The notes under the pieces are model-generated. The model did not search any database, was not told the DNA's origin, and saw only the letters and a list, made by a program, of their open reading frames with translations. 64,000 nt of DNA from Asaia sp. W19 (GTDB lineage Bacteria; Pseudomonadota; Alphaproteobacteria; Acetobacterales; Acetobacteraceae): contig NZ_PNQZ01000013.1 of the NCBI RefSeq assembly GCF_003994335.1, positions 248,001-312,000 of the forward strand, read 5' to 3'. Each line of letters opens with the position of its first letter. Position 1 is the stretch's first letter. A program made the position numbers and the translations under genes. This document shows, piece by piece, positions 53,067 through 61,164 of this stretch.

Positions 53067-53163
53067 GCGGTGTCCCTACAACGACACCGCGGGCATATCC
53101 CGAGGGGAAAACTTCCCTCAAGCGCGTTCTCGAACTCAAATCGCCCCTTCAGCAAGAGGGGCG
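53067..53163 (-). terminator. Two hairpins between converging transporters
   Basis: Stem A pairs 53067-53074 with 53083-53090 (8 bp, perfect); stem B pairs 53142-53149 with 53156-53163 (8 bp, one G-U), 14 nt after the amino acid permease stop and followed by ATTTGAG on that strand. One or both probably end the two converging transcripts; U-tracts are weak. Confidence 0.45.
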
Positions 53164-53176
53164 TCGGCCCCTTGCT

Positions 53177-54583
53177 TCAGGCTTGACGCCGAGCCAGGGC
53201 AATCAGACCCCACCCACCGGCGAGCACCGCCGCAATGAGCGGTATGGCCATGACCGTGTAGGTCCCTTCCGGGTAATCCAGCCCCATCATGACCACCACA
53301 AAGCCCAAAAAGCCGAGGGTCAGCCAGGCCGTATAGGGTGCGCCGGGCATACGGAACCCGGCGCTCTCGACCTCACCCGTATTGACCAGCTTGCGCAGGC
53401 GTATCTGGCAGATCAGGATGAAGCTCCAGGTACTGATGATCCCCAGCGCCGCCACGTTGAGCACGATCTCGAACACACGTGCCGGAATAAGGTAGTTCAG
53501 TCCCACACCGATCAGATAGACCGCAACAGTGGTCAGAATGCCGACATAGGGCACCGACTGCCGGTTCATCTTGGCCAGGGCGCGTGGGGCCGAACCACCC
53601 AAGGCAAGCGCGCGAAGAATGCGTCCGGTCGAATACAGGCCTGAATTGAGGCTCGACAGAGCGGCGGTAAGCACGACGATATTCATCACCGTATCCACGT
53701 GAGGGACGCCGAGAGCCTGGAAGAAGGTGACGAAAGGGCTGACACCCTTGTGATACGCGTTCCAGGGCAACAGGCAGACCAGCAGGATCACCGAGCCCAC
53801 ATAAAACAAGCCAATACGATAGATCACGCTGTTGATCGCCCGGGGAATGATCTCGCGCGGATTGGCGCACTCGCCAGCCGCAGTGCCGACAAGCTCGATC
53901 GCTGAATAAGCGAAGACGACACCCTGCATCAGGAACAGCGCCGGCATGATCCCGTGGGGAAAGATACCCCCGTTTTCGGAAATCAGATGGAAGCCAGGCA
54001 CCTGCCCGGCTACCGGCATCTTCAGACCCAGAACCACGCATCCGAAGATGAGGAACAGGGCAAGGGCCACGACCTTGATCAGCGAGAACCAGAATTCGAG
54101 TTCGCCGAAATAGCGCACCCCGATCATGTTCATGGTGCCCACGATCCCGAGGGCCACAAGCGCGAACACCCATTGCGGAACGTGATCGAAGGTGCCCCAG
54201 AAATGCATGTACAGCGCAACAGCGGTGATATCGACGATGCCTGTCATGGCCCAGTTCAGGAAGGACAGCCACCCGGCGGCATAGGCCGCCTTTTCGCCCA
54301 GAAACTCACGTGCATAGGACACGAAGCTGCCGGCACTCGGACGATACATGACCAGCTCGCCCAGCGCGCGCAGGATCAGGAAGCAGAAGATGCCGCAGAC
54401 CAGGTAATCGATGGCAAGAGACGGACCCGCCTGTTGCAAACGTGTTCCGGCTCCGAGAAAAAGTCCCGTGCCGATCGCGCCACCGATGGCGATCATCTGG
54501 ACCTGACGGCGGCCCAGATCCTTGTGGTAGCCCTCATCCACTTGCGGAGGCGGATGATGATGCGACTTGGATGGAATGTCCAA
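53177..54583 (-). CDS. Amino acid permease (APC superfamily, AnsP/GabP-like)
   Basis: Twelve-helix proton-amino acid symporter. I choose a TTG start (MDIPSKSHHHPPPQVDEGYH) because upstream in-frame codons give an un-family-like N-terminus; product 468 aa. Motifs: RQVQMIAIGGAIGTGLFLGAG (helix 1), GELVMYRPSAGSFVSYA, ANPREIIPRAINSVIYRI and FRMPGAPYTAWLTL, all typical of the AAT family. Closest resemblance is to asparagine or GABA permeases; the substrate is not certain. It is divergent from the dihydroxyacetone kinase gene. Confidence 0.9.
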   Translation of the reverse strand: MDIPSKSHHHPPPQVDEGYHKDLGRRQVQMIAIGGAIGTGLFLGAGTRLQQAGPSLAIDYLVCGIFCFLILRALGELVMYRPSAGSFVSYAREFLGEKAAYAAGWLSFLNWAMTGIVDITAVALYMHFWGTFDHVPQWVFALVALGIVGTMNMIGVRYFGELEFWFSLIKVVALALFLIFGCVVLGLKMPVAGQVPGFHLISENGGIFPHGIMPALFLMQGVVFAYSAIELVGTAAGECANPREIIPRAINSVIYRIGLFYVGSVILLVCLLPWNAYHKGVSPFVTFFQALGVPHVDTVMNIVVLTAALSSLNSGLYSTGRILRALALGGSAPRALAKMNRQSVPYVGILTTVAVYLIGVGLNYLIPARVFEIVLNVAALGIISTWSFILICQIRLRKLVNTGEVESAGFRMPGAPYTAWLTLGFLGFVVVMMGLDYPEGTYTVMAIPLIAAVLAGGWGLIALARRQA

Positions 54584-54914
54584 AACTCTGTAATCCTGAC
54601 CCAGTTGACGAAATTTCTTGTATAATCGTAACGAATTCCTCGGCCTCTGCCAATCGTTTACATGATCGGGGCGGCAGAGGTCGCCAGGCTGAAATCCAGA
54701 GCACCAGGGGAATGATGTCAAGTCGCCCAACACCGCAGGCAGCCCCGCTTGGCCGCGTCATGGCGGCTTCATATGGTCTATTAGTCAGATGTCACATCAA
54801 TGTGTCTTTCATCACATCGATATGTCATATTCCTGATCCCGATCCCCTCTTACGCTCCTCCACCTGAACGATCTTCGAGGCCAGGAAGCCTCTGATACCG
54901 TGGTGGAGAAGAGA
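54584..54914. promoter_or_regulatory. Divergent control region of amino acid permease and DHA kinase
   Basis: This 331-nt gap has no believable gene. Its right half contains two palindromic sites exactly 20 bp apart (54793-54804 and 54813-54824), described separately, 90-120 nt before the kinase start. The left part should contain the permease promoter. Confidence 0.5.
54793..54824 (+). promoter_or_regulatory. Two tandem palindromes upstream of the DHA kinase gene
   Basis: Site 1 is CACATCAATGTG (54793-54804, perfect apart from its centre); site 2 is CACATCGATATG (54813-54824, one mismatch). They are 20 bp apart, so on the same face of the helix. The pattern TCACATCRATRTGTC fits a dimeric repressor or activator binding in tandem. 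The protein is unknown. Confidence 0.5.
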
Positions 54915-56537
54915 ATGAAGCGGTTCTTCAACAAGCGCGAAACGATTGTGACGGAGGGGCTGGAGGGCCTGCTTCGCTCCTCCAGCGGCGCCGATCTCTG
55001 CCGGCTCGATGGCGCAGAGGATATCCACGTCATTCTGCGCCGGCATTGGAACAAGGATCGCGTTGCCGTGCTCTCGGGCGGCGGATCGGGCCACGAGCCG
55101 GCCCATGCCGGATTCGTCGGCCGGGCCATGCTCACCGGAGCCATATGTGGTCAGGTTTTCGCCTCGCCCGGCGTGGATGCCATTCTGGCTGCCATACGCG
55201 CCGTCACGGGCGATGCGGGCTGCCTGCTCATCGTGAAGAACTACACGGGCGATCGCCTCAATTTCGGGATCGCGGCCGAGCAGGCAAAGGCCCTCGGGCT
55301 CAAGGTCGAACTGGTGATCGTGGGCGATGACATCGCTCTGGGGCGCACGGACAGGGCGCGTGGCATTGCCGGAACGGTGCTCGTCCACAAGATCGCCGGT
55401 GCCGCTGCGGAATCCGGACAGTCGCTTGACGCGGTCGCCGCGCTCGCCCGCAAGGTCGCAAGCGGGCTCAGTTCCATCGGACTGGCTCTGAGCGATTGCA
55501 ACGTGTTCACCCCGGACCAGCCCCCGAGACTGGGCGAGAACGAGGCCGAGCTGGGCCTTGGCATTCATGGGGAACCCGGCGTCGAGCGCATTCCCATGGA
55601 CAGCCTCGACAGGCTGATGGCCCGTACCGCCGACAAACTCGAGGCCAGCCTGCCGAAAGAAGGCAACTTCATCATCCTGCTCAACATGCTCGGTAGCGTC
55701 CCCCCTATCGAGGCCCTCGCGTTGCTGGACGGTTTCTCCCGTACCGCTCTGGCTGAACGTACCGCCTGGATCATCGGCCCGGCTCCGCTCATGACGGCGC
55801 TGGACATGAATGGCTTCTCCCTCACCGCCGTGCCCGCTGAAACGGCGTTTGTGGACGCTCTGGCAGCAGAGGTCGGTCCAAGGGCCTGGCCGGGTATGGC
55901 GCGTTATGCACCCGTCGCCACCCTGCCCTCGCCTGAACTGCCTGAAACCTTTATCGACGCGCCCTCTGATGCCCCGCTGCTACGCAAGCTGATCACGACG
56001 GGTGCCGAAGCCCTGCTGAGCCACGAATCCGCCCTGAACGCGCTCGATGCAAAATGCGGGGATGGCGATGCCGGCTCGACCTTCGCCGAATCCGGCAGAC
56101 AAATCCTCAAATCTCTCAATTCCCTCCCCCTTGCTGCGCCGCAGAAGGTTCTCGCAACGCTGGGCCGGTTGCTGGCGCGGCATAGCGGTGGCTCGAGTGG
56201 TGTACTGCTCTCGATTCTCGCCACCACAGCGGGGCGAGAAACCGACTGGCGCAGTGGGTTACAGAAGGGGGCGGCGCAGATGCAGGCCTATGGCGGAGCC
56301 AAACCGGGCGATCGCACGATGCTCGACGCGCTGCTGCCCGCCATTTCGGCGCTGGAAGCCGGCAAATCGCTTGGCGATGCTGCTGAAGCCGCACGGGCCG
56401 GTGCCGATGCCACACGGCAAATGACGGCGCGGGCTGGGCGCGCCTCCTATATCCCGGCCGAACAACTCGCCGATATCCCCGATCCAGGCGCTGAGGCGAT
56501 TGCAGTCTTATTCGAGGCGATGGCGAAAGCGCTCTGA
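54915..56537 (+). CDS. Dihydroxyacetone-type kinase (DhaK-DhaL single chain)
   Basis: ATP-dependent ketotriose/ketotetrose kinase of 540 aa, starting at the ATG with GGAG 7 nt upstream. The DhaK half has GGGSGHEPAH (residues 55-64) and the substrate-binding His218 (LGIHGEPG); the DhaL half has the metal-binding Asp pair in CGDGDAGSTF (about 381-390) and HSGGSSGVLLS. Single-chain kinases of this family act on dihydroxyacetone, and some act on erythrulose. The neighbouring dehydrogenase, aldolase and second kinase suggest use on a product of polyol or ketose breakdown. Confidence 0.93.
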   Translation: MKRFFNKRETIVTEGLEGLLRSSSGADLCRLDGAEDIHVILRRHWNKDRVAVLSGGGSGHEPAHAGFVGRAMLTGAICGQVFASPGVDAILAAIRAVTGDAGCLLIVKNYTGDRLNFGIAAEQAKALGLKVELVIVGDDIALGRTDRARGIAGTVLVHKIAGAAAESGQSLDAVAALARKVASGLSSIGLALSDCNVFTPDQPPRLGENEAELGLGIHGEPGVERIPMDSLDRLMARTADKLEASLPKEGNFIILLNMLGSVPPIEALALLDGFSRTALAERTAWIIGPAPLMTALDMNGFSLTAVPAETAFVDALAAEVGPRAWPGMARYAPVATLPSPELPETFIDAPSDAPLLRKLITTGAEALLSHESALNALDAKCGDGDAGSTFAESGRQILKSLNSLPLAAPQKVLATLGRLLARHSGGSSGVLLSILATTAGRETDWRSGLQKGAAQMQAYGGAKPGDRTMLDALLPAISALEAGKSLGDAAEAARAGADATRQMTARAGRASYIPAEQLADIPDPGAEAIAVLFEAMAKAL

Positions 56538-56655
56538 AACGTCAGAAAGGGGGGATGCAAAGCCTGCTCCCCTTTCCGGCGCCTGGGGACGCCCTTTTCA
56601 CTTCTTGGTTTGCGCCACTTCCCTGCCTGCCCGAATGCCGCCTCCCGGGCAGGGA

Positions 56656-57423
56656 TCAGAGCGCATTCACATCGACTTCGAGCGGGATCAGATCGCTCCT
56701 GACCCAGGCCTCGTACATGTCGAAGCGCGTACCATCAGGCCGCCAGGAGACTGAGCGCACGCGTAAAAGCGGTGCCGCACGACGTATATCGAGCGCGTGT
56801 GCAATCTCACGCGGCGCAGCGACCGCCATGATCGACCGATGAGCCCCCTGGAGTGGATAGCCCGACCGCGCCAGCAGGCTGCTCAGCGAAGAGCGCCCCT
56901 CGAGAACCTCCCGACCTGAAGCAAGCACCGGAATAAGCGCAGGAGGGCTGTAATTGATGCTGTAGAGCGCGGGCACATCGCGCAGCGCGCGAAGGCGCAC
57001 CAGTTCGTATCCTGCGCTTTCCTGGGCGAGCTCGAGCGCAGTGCAGGCGCATTCGGGCAGGATCGTCTCTCCTGCCTTCAATACCGCCGTGCTGACATCG
57101 TGGCGGCCATGACTCAAGGCGGTTTCAAGAAACCCCTTATCCCCCTGGATCATCCAGCCCTGCGGCGCCTCGATTGCGCATACGAAAGCGCCGCGCCCGG
57201 AGATACGCTGAATCAGACCGCGCGTCTCGAGTGTCTGAAGCGCCTGCCTCACCGTCGCCCGGGACAGTTCGAACCGCGTGCACAGCTCATGCTCGCTCGG
57301 AAGGCGCGCGCCTGTCGCGTATTGGCCGGAAGCGATGAGCGTCTCGAGATACGAGGAGAGTTGGGCATAGTAAGGCGTGGTCGACAGGCGATCGATCGTG
57401 CCGTCCGGCAGGGATGTGGTCAT
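56656..57423 (-). CDS. GntR-family regulator (HutC/UTRA type)
   Basis: Transcription factor of 255 aa. The N-terminal GntR winged helix (about 12-80) contains LPSEHELCTRFELSRATVRQALQTLETRGLIQR; the C-terminal UTRA effector domain (about 100-250) ends LLRVRSVSWRPDGTRFDMYEAWVRSDLIPLEVD. I start at MTTSLPDGT, as the longer form lacks family support. It is 109 nt after the dehydrogenase gene on the same strand. It is the likely regulator of the sugar locus, and UTRA ligands are often sugar phosphates. Confidence 0.92.
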   Translation of the reverse strand: MTTSLPDGTIDRLSTTPYYAQLSSYLETLIASGQYATGARLPSEHELCTRFELSRATVRQALQTLETRGLIQRISGRGAFVCAIEAPQGWMIQGDKGFLETALSHGRHDVSTAVLKAGETILPECACTALELAQESAGYELVRLRALRDVPALYSINYSPPALIPVLASGREVLEGRSSLSSLLARSGYPLQGAHRSIMAVAAPREIAHALDIRRAAPLLRVRSVSWRPDGTRFDMYEAWVRSDLIPLEVDVNAL

Positions 57424-57532
57424 GCGGGGAGTTCCGGTCTCTCTCGTCAGCGTCTCGACCCCGCATGTTAGCACGGAAAATCCTCAATGCAGGTCAGGCG
57501 CGATTCTCGGGCCCTCCCTTTTCATCTGCTTC

Positions 57533-58549
57533 TCAGGGAGAGAGATTGCAGCGTATCAGGACCTTGCGGGCCATTTCGGAACGGGCGGTGGCAAAAGCCT
57601 CTCGCGCCTCGTCAAGGGCGAATACATGACTGACAAGCCCCTGCAACGCAGGCGCAAGCATCGTCATGACCTCGATCGCCCGACCATAGGCCCCTGAAAG
57701 CGATTGAGAGCCGATGAGACTGAGTTCACGATCGAACAGGTCGAAAGGCGTGAGAGCAATCTGCGCCTCGGGAGCGCAAACACCCAGCTGTATCAGCACA
57801 CCCCGGGGGGCGAGGCGGTCAAGCGCATCGGCTACCGCAGCAGGATGGCCGCTCGCCTCGATGACAAAACGCACGTCGCGCCGGGTCTCCCGCTCGCCAG
57901 GTGCAAAAGCGACTTCAGCGCCCAACTCGAGTGCCGCCACACGGCGTGTGGCGCTGGGTTCGATCACCTCGATGCGCGCCGCTCCCTGATGGCGGGCCAG
58001 GGCGATCGCAAGGAGGCCGATACTTCCCGCCCCATAAACCAAGACGGAGGCGTCTCGCAGGGTGGGAGCCCGCTCAAAAGCATGGAGCACGCAGGCAAGG
58101 GGCTCGATCAACGCCCCCGCCTGAGCATCGAGCGATTGGGGAAGCAAGTGGACGATTTTTTCAGGCACCGCCACAGCTTCGGCAAACCCGCCATCGATCG
58201 TGACCCCGACAGGCACGAGATTGGAGCAGAGATTGAAAGCGCCCTCGCGACACATGGAGCATGTGCCACACGCAATATTCGGATCCACGCAAACCCGTGC
58301 CCCAATTGCGAAGCGCGTCACACCGGGGCCAATGGCCAGAACACGCCCGGAGAATTCATGACCTGCGATGCGGGGGAAACGCCCAAGAGGATATTCCCCA
58401 TCGAGAAGATGGAGGTCTGTCCCGCAGATCCCGACCAGTTCCGGCGCGATCAGCACCTCGCCCGGCCCCGCAACGGGGCTCTCCCGATTTTCGAGGCGCA
58501 TTCCGCCCTCGTAACCGCTCGTTCTGCCGTCAAATACCAAAGCACGCAT
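57533..58549 (-). CDS. Zinc-dependent medium-chain alcohol/polyol dehydrogenase
   Basis: NAD(P)-dependent dehydrogenase of 338 aa. Catalytic zinc ligands: Cys42 (GICGTDLH), His64-Glu65 (GHEFSG); structural zinc: Cys94, 97, 100 and 108. The Rossmann segment VLVYGAGSIGLLAIALARHQGA follows. Sorbitol dehydrogenase-like enzymes of this type oxidise polyols to ketoses. The start is at MRALVFDGRTSG. It is divergent from the aldolase gene, with shared palindromes between them, so the two sides are likely co-regulated. Confidence 0.92.
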   Translation of the reverse strand: MRALVFDGRTSGYEGGMRLENRESPVAGPGEVLIAPELVGICGTDLHLLDGEYPLGRFPRIAGHEFSGRVLAIGPGVTRFAIGARVCVDPNIACGTCSMCREGAFNLCSNLVPVGVTIDGGFAEAVAVPEKIVHLLPQSLDAQAGALIEPLACVLHAFERAPTLRDASVLVYGAGSIGLLAIALARHQGAARIEVIEPSATRRVAALELGAEVAFAPGERETRRDVRFVIEASGHPAAVADALDRLAPRGVLIQLGVCAPEAQIALTPFDLFDRELSLIGSQSLSGAYGRAIEVMTMLAPALQGLVSHVFALDEAREAFATARSEMARKVLIRCNLSP

Positions 58550-58703
58550 GGCGTTTATCCTGAGTGAACCTATCCGGCAGACAGCGTGATATCCCAATGC
58601 CCGTGCTCGAAGAATGCCACGGACGATCGGGATACGCGCGCTGAGGCGCAATCGCAGCTCCTACCTTGACGCCTACATAACAGCGTTCTCGATGCAGACC
58701 ATC

Positions 58704-58715
58704 CTGTACGGACAG
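58704..58715. promoter_or_regulatory. GntR-like operator, site 1
   Basis: CTGTACGGACAG, one base from the perfect palindrome found at 58854-58865, and followed at 58716 by TACGG. It fits the GT-N-AC style recognised by GntR-family repressors. It lies about 155 nt before the dehydrogenase start. Confidence 0.45.
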
Positions 58716-58777
58716 TACGGATGATCAGCACTTTGTGAAAAGTGCCCAAACTGCTGCATTTTCAAAGATTTCTGCCC

Positions 58778-58803
58778 GCACCGGTGTACTCGAACACCGG
58801 TGC
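58778..58803. promoter_or_regulatory. Perfect 10-bp inverted repeat with 6-nt spacer
   Basis: GCACCGGTGT (58778-58787), spacer ACTCGA, then ACACCGGTGC (58794-58803). Each arm is itself near-palindromic. In this place, between two divergent starts and with no gene end nearby, it is more likely an operator than a terminator. The binding protein is unknown. Confidence 0.55.
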
Positions 58804-58853
58804 GAGCCGATTTTGCCGGTTGACCATCATGGGAAAGACGCGCTTCTTTCGAC

Positions 58854-58865
58854 CTGTACGTACAG
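58854..58865. promoter_or_regulatory. GntR-like operator, site 2
   Basis: CTGTACGTACAG, a perfect 12-bp palindrome followed by ACCGTAC, about 74 nt before the aldolase start. Same core as site 1. Likely a binding site of the GntR/UTRA protein encoded at 56656-57423. Confidence 0.5.
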
Positions 58866-58938
58866 ACCGTACAATTCATCGGGCTTCTGTAGAGGCGGCC
58901 CGAATGAACCCGTATCGTCCAGTCCAGGAACCCGTTTC

Positions 58939-59721
58939 ATGTCCATGACCTATCGTTTGCGCCGCACTCTTCCGAGCCACCGCGCCGCCATCATCATGCC
59001 TGTCGATCATGGCCTGATCTTTGACAGGATCGAAGGGCTCGAAACCCCCTCATCGCCTTTTGCACGATGGGCCGGGCTGGGTGTCACGGGCTTCATGCTG
59101 ACGCCGGGCCAGGTACGACAGACAGAGGCATTCTTCGCCGCGCATCCCGAGCTGACCCGCGTGCTCACCATCGACACCTATTACGATTACCGCCAGCTCG
59201 ATGGCGGCGGAGCGCATGACCTGATCACCTCCGTCGAAGACGCCGTGCGCATGGGGGTAGACGCGGTCAAGATGCTCTTCCCGTGGAACATGTCGAACAA
59301 GGAGCGCGTCGCGCTTTGCCATCGGGCCGGGAAGGTCATTTCCGCCTGCGATCGCTGGGATATTCCTCTCGTGCTCGAGCCCGTCCTGATTGGCGCGCCC
59401 CGCACCGAGGAAGTGATCATCGAGGAAGAGAAGATCGCTCGCATCGCCTATGATCTGGGCGCACACGTGGTCAAGATCGCTTTCCCTGGAGAGGCCCGCA
59501 CCAAGCGCCTTGTCGAGGAATTGCAGGTTCCGCTCGTGATCGCAGGCGGTCCGCTGGCCGGCACCCCCGAAGACACACTGGACGCCGTAGGCCAGACCAT
59601 TCGCGCCGGGGCACGTGGCGTGATCGTTGGGCGCAATATCTGGCAGCGTGACCAAAAGACCGCCACCCGGCTCCTGGACCAGTTGAACACGCTCGCGCAG
59701 TCGGTCACCTTCAACGACTGA
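58939..59721 (+). CDS. DeoC/LacD/LsrF-type class I aldolase
   Basis: TIM-barrel aldolase of 260 aa, starting MSMTYRLRRTLPSHRAA with AGGAAC upstream. Features: PVDHG (Asp23-His24), AVKMLFPWN (Lys111), LVLEPVL, the candidate Schiff-base Lys179 in HVVKIAFPG, and IAGGP plus RGVIVGRNIWQ for phosphate binding. Related enzymes cleave tagatose-1,6-bisphosphate, fructose-1,6-bisphosphate or act on phospho-AI-2. Pairing with an FGGY kinase 47 nt downstream recalls LsrF-LsrK, but AI-2 transporter genes are absent. Substrate here not known. Confidence 0.88.
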   Translation: MSMTYRLRRTLPSHRAAIIMPVDHGLIFDRIEGLETPSSPFARWAGLGVTGFMLTPGQVRQTEAFFAAHPELTRVLTIDTYYDYRQLDGGGAHDLITSVEDAVRMGVDAVKMLFPWNMSNKERVALCHRAGKVISACDRWDIPLVLEPVLIGAPRTEEVIIEEEKIARIAYDLGAHVVKIAFPGEARTKRLVEELQVPLVIAGGPLAGTPEDTLDAVGQTIRAGARGVIVGRNIWQRDQKTATRLLDQLNTLAQSVTFND

Positions 59722-59768
59722 TTACAGCTCAACCGCATGATCGGCCCGAAAGGGGCGGAGAGATCGTC

Positions 59769-61085
59769 ATGGGAATCGAACATGTGGCTGCCGGTCTCGA
59801 TATCGGCAGCACCAATCTCAAGGCCCTGGCCATCACGCGGGAGGGAAGAATCATCGGGCGGGCCTGCCTGCCGACGCCCCGGCGCACGGCCGACAGAATG
59901 ATCGATGCGCGCATTCTCGTGACGGAGGCAACATCCCTGCTCGGGCAGATTTGCGGGACTGATTATCGCATCGCTGCCATCGCCTCGGCAGGTATCGGTG
60001 AGGATGGCATGCTGGTTGATCCGTCACTTGCCCCGCTCACCCCGGCTCTGCCCTGGTTCGATACCCAGCGTCACGCATTATTCAAGCGCTTCGCGTCGCG
60101 CCTCCCCCCCTGTGACGCGGCAGGCATCGTCGCCGATCCGTTTCGCACCCTGACGGGCTGGTACTGGGCCCGGCAGCAACCCGGCCATGAACGGGCAAGG
60201 CACTGGCTGGCCGTCACGGATTACGCCGCATGTTACTGGAGCGGCAGGCCGTTCATCAGCGATACGATCGCCGCCCGGAGCGCTGCCTTTCTGCCCAGAA
60301 CACGCCGCTGGGCGGATGACCGTGTGGCTTTGACCTTGGGCAATTTGGCATGGCTCCCCCCCGTCCTGCCCACGGGGAGTGTCGTCGGTCCCGTCCGGCA
60401 CCCGGAACCCGGCGTCTCTTCCCCCTTTACGACAGAGGCGGTGGTGGTGGCAGGGGGACATGATCACCCCGTCGGAGGCTGGGGAATCACCCAGATCAAC
60501 GCTAACGCCATTCTGGATTCGATGGGCACGGCAGAGGTCGTGGCCATGCAGATGCCAGAATATCCAGCGACTGAAATCAGCGCCTTCGATCTTGCACCGG
60601 GCATTCTGTCCCAGGGAGCAACGGTCATGCGTGTCGAGGAACTGGCGCGCAACCTCGCCTGGGCTTCTGAGGATGAAGCCACAGGCAACGCGATCAAGGC
60701 ACTTTTCTCGGGCGCCCTCACGCCCGATTCCTGTCTCGATGAGACCTATTTCACGCCAGGAGGCCATGGCGGATACGCGCCCGCCTATGCGCCCTCTCTC
60801 CCGGACTCCCCGCTTTCGCGCGCCTCGGCGGTCACGGGCGCCCTGGCGCGCATCGGCAATCAGGCGGTGGAGCGTCTCGCGGCTTTGCGGGATACGCCGT
60901 CAACCTTGTATGTTTCGGGAGGCTGGTCCCGTGCGCCAGGCTGGATCGCCATCAAGCGTCGCTTTTCTTCTCGGGCGTTCGATGTCGTGCGCGAGCCGGA
61001 GTTGACCGCCGCAAGCGCCGCCCTGCTGGCCGCACGCGCCATCGGCTGGGCGCCGGATGTACCTGCTCTTCTCATGCCAGGGTGA
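59769..61085 (+). CDS. FGGY-family carbohydrate kinase
   Basis: Sugar kinase of 438 aa, slightly short for the family (usually 480-530). N-terminal phosphate motif DIGSTNLK at residues 11-18; catalytic Asp232 in AGGHDHPVGG; second-half motif STLYVSGGWSRAPGW. It is 47 nt after the aldolase on the same strand, so the two form an operon. The order kinase-then-aldolase suits a route where a ketose (or its phosphate) is phosphorylated and then split to triose phosphate and an aldehyde. Substrate unknown. Confidence 0.9.
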   Translation: MGIEHVAAGLDIGSTNLKALAITREGRIIGRACLPTPRRTADRMIDARILVTEATSLLGQICGTDYRIAAIASAGIGEDGMLVDPSLAPLTPALPWFDTQRHALFKRFASRLPPCDAAGIVADPFRTLTGWYWARQQPGHERARHWLAVTDYAACYWSGRPFISDTIAARSAAFLPRTRRWADDRVALTLGNLAWLPPVLPTGSVVGPVRHPEPGVSSPFTTEAVVVAGGHDHPVGGWGITQINANAILDSMGTAEVVAMQMPEYPATEISAFDLAPGILSQGATVMRVEELARNLAWASEDEATGNAIKALFSGALTPDSCLDETYFTPGGHGGYAPAYAPSLPDSPLSRASAVTGALARIGNQAVERLAALRDTPSTLYVSGGWSRAPGWIAIKRRFSSRAFDVVREPELTAASAALLAARAIGWAPDVPALLMPG

Positions 61086-61164
61086 ATGCGGCGCTCTTTT
61101 GACACGTCCAGCGCCCCAGCCGATGAAGGCGCGGTGCCGAGGCGGGCCTGATCGCGGGCCTTGC

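Larger units (their letters stand above)
58550..58938. promoter_or_regulatory. Divergent control region of the sugar locus
   Basis: 389 nt between the dehydrogenase and aldolase starts, with no gene. It holds a perfect 10-bp inverted repeat (58778-58803) and two GntR-like sites (58704-58715 and 58854-58865). The aldolase ribosome site AGGAAC is at the right end. The density of palindromes here is the highest in the window. Confidence 0.6.

Noticed and set aside
58939..61085. AI-2 (lsr) system
   Set aside because: Aldolase plus FGGY kinase recall LsrF-LsrK, but lsrACDB, lsrG and lsrR are absent and the regulator is GntR/UTRA rather than SorC type.
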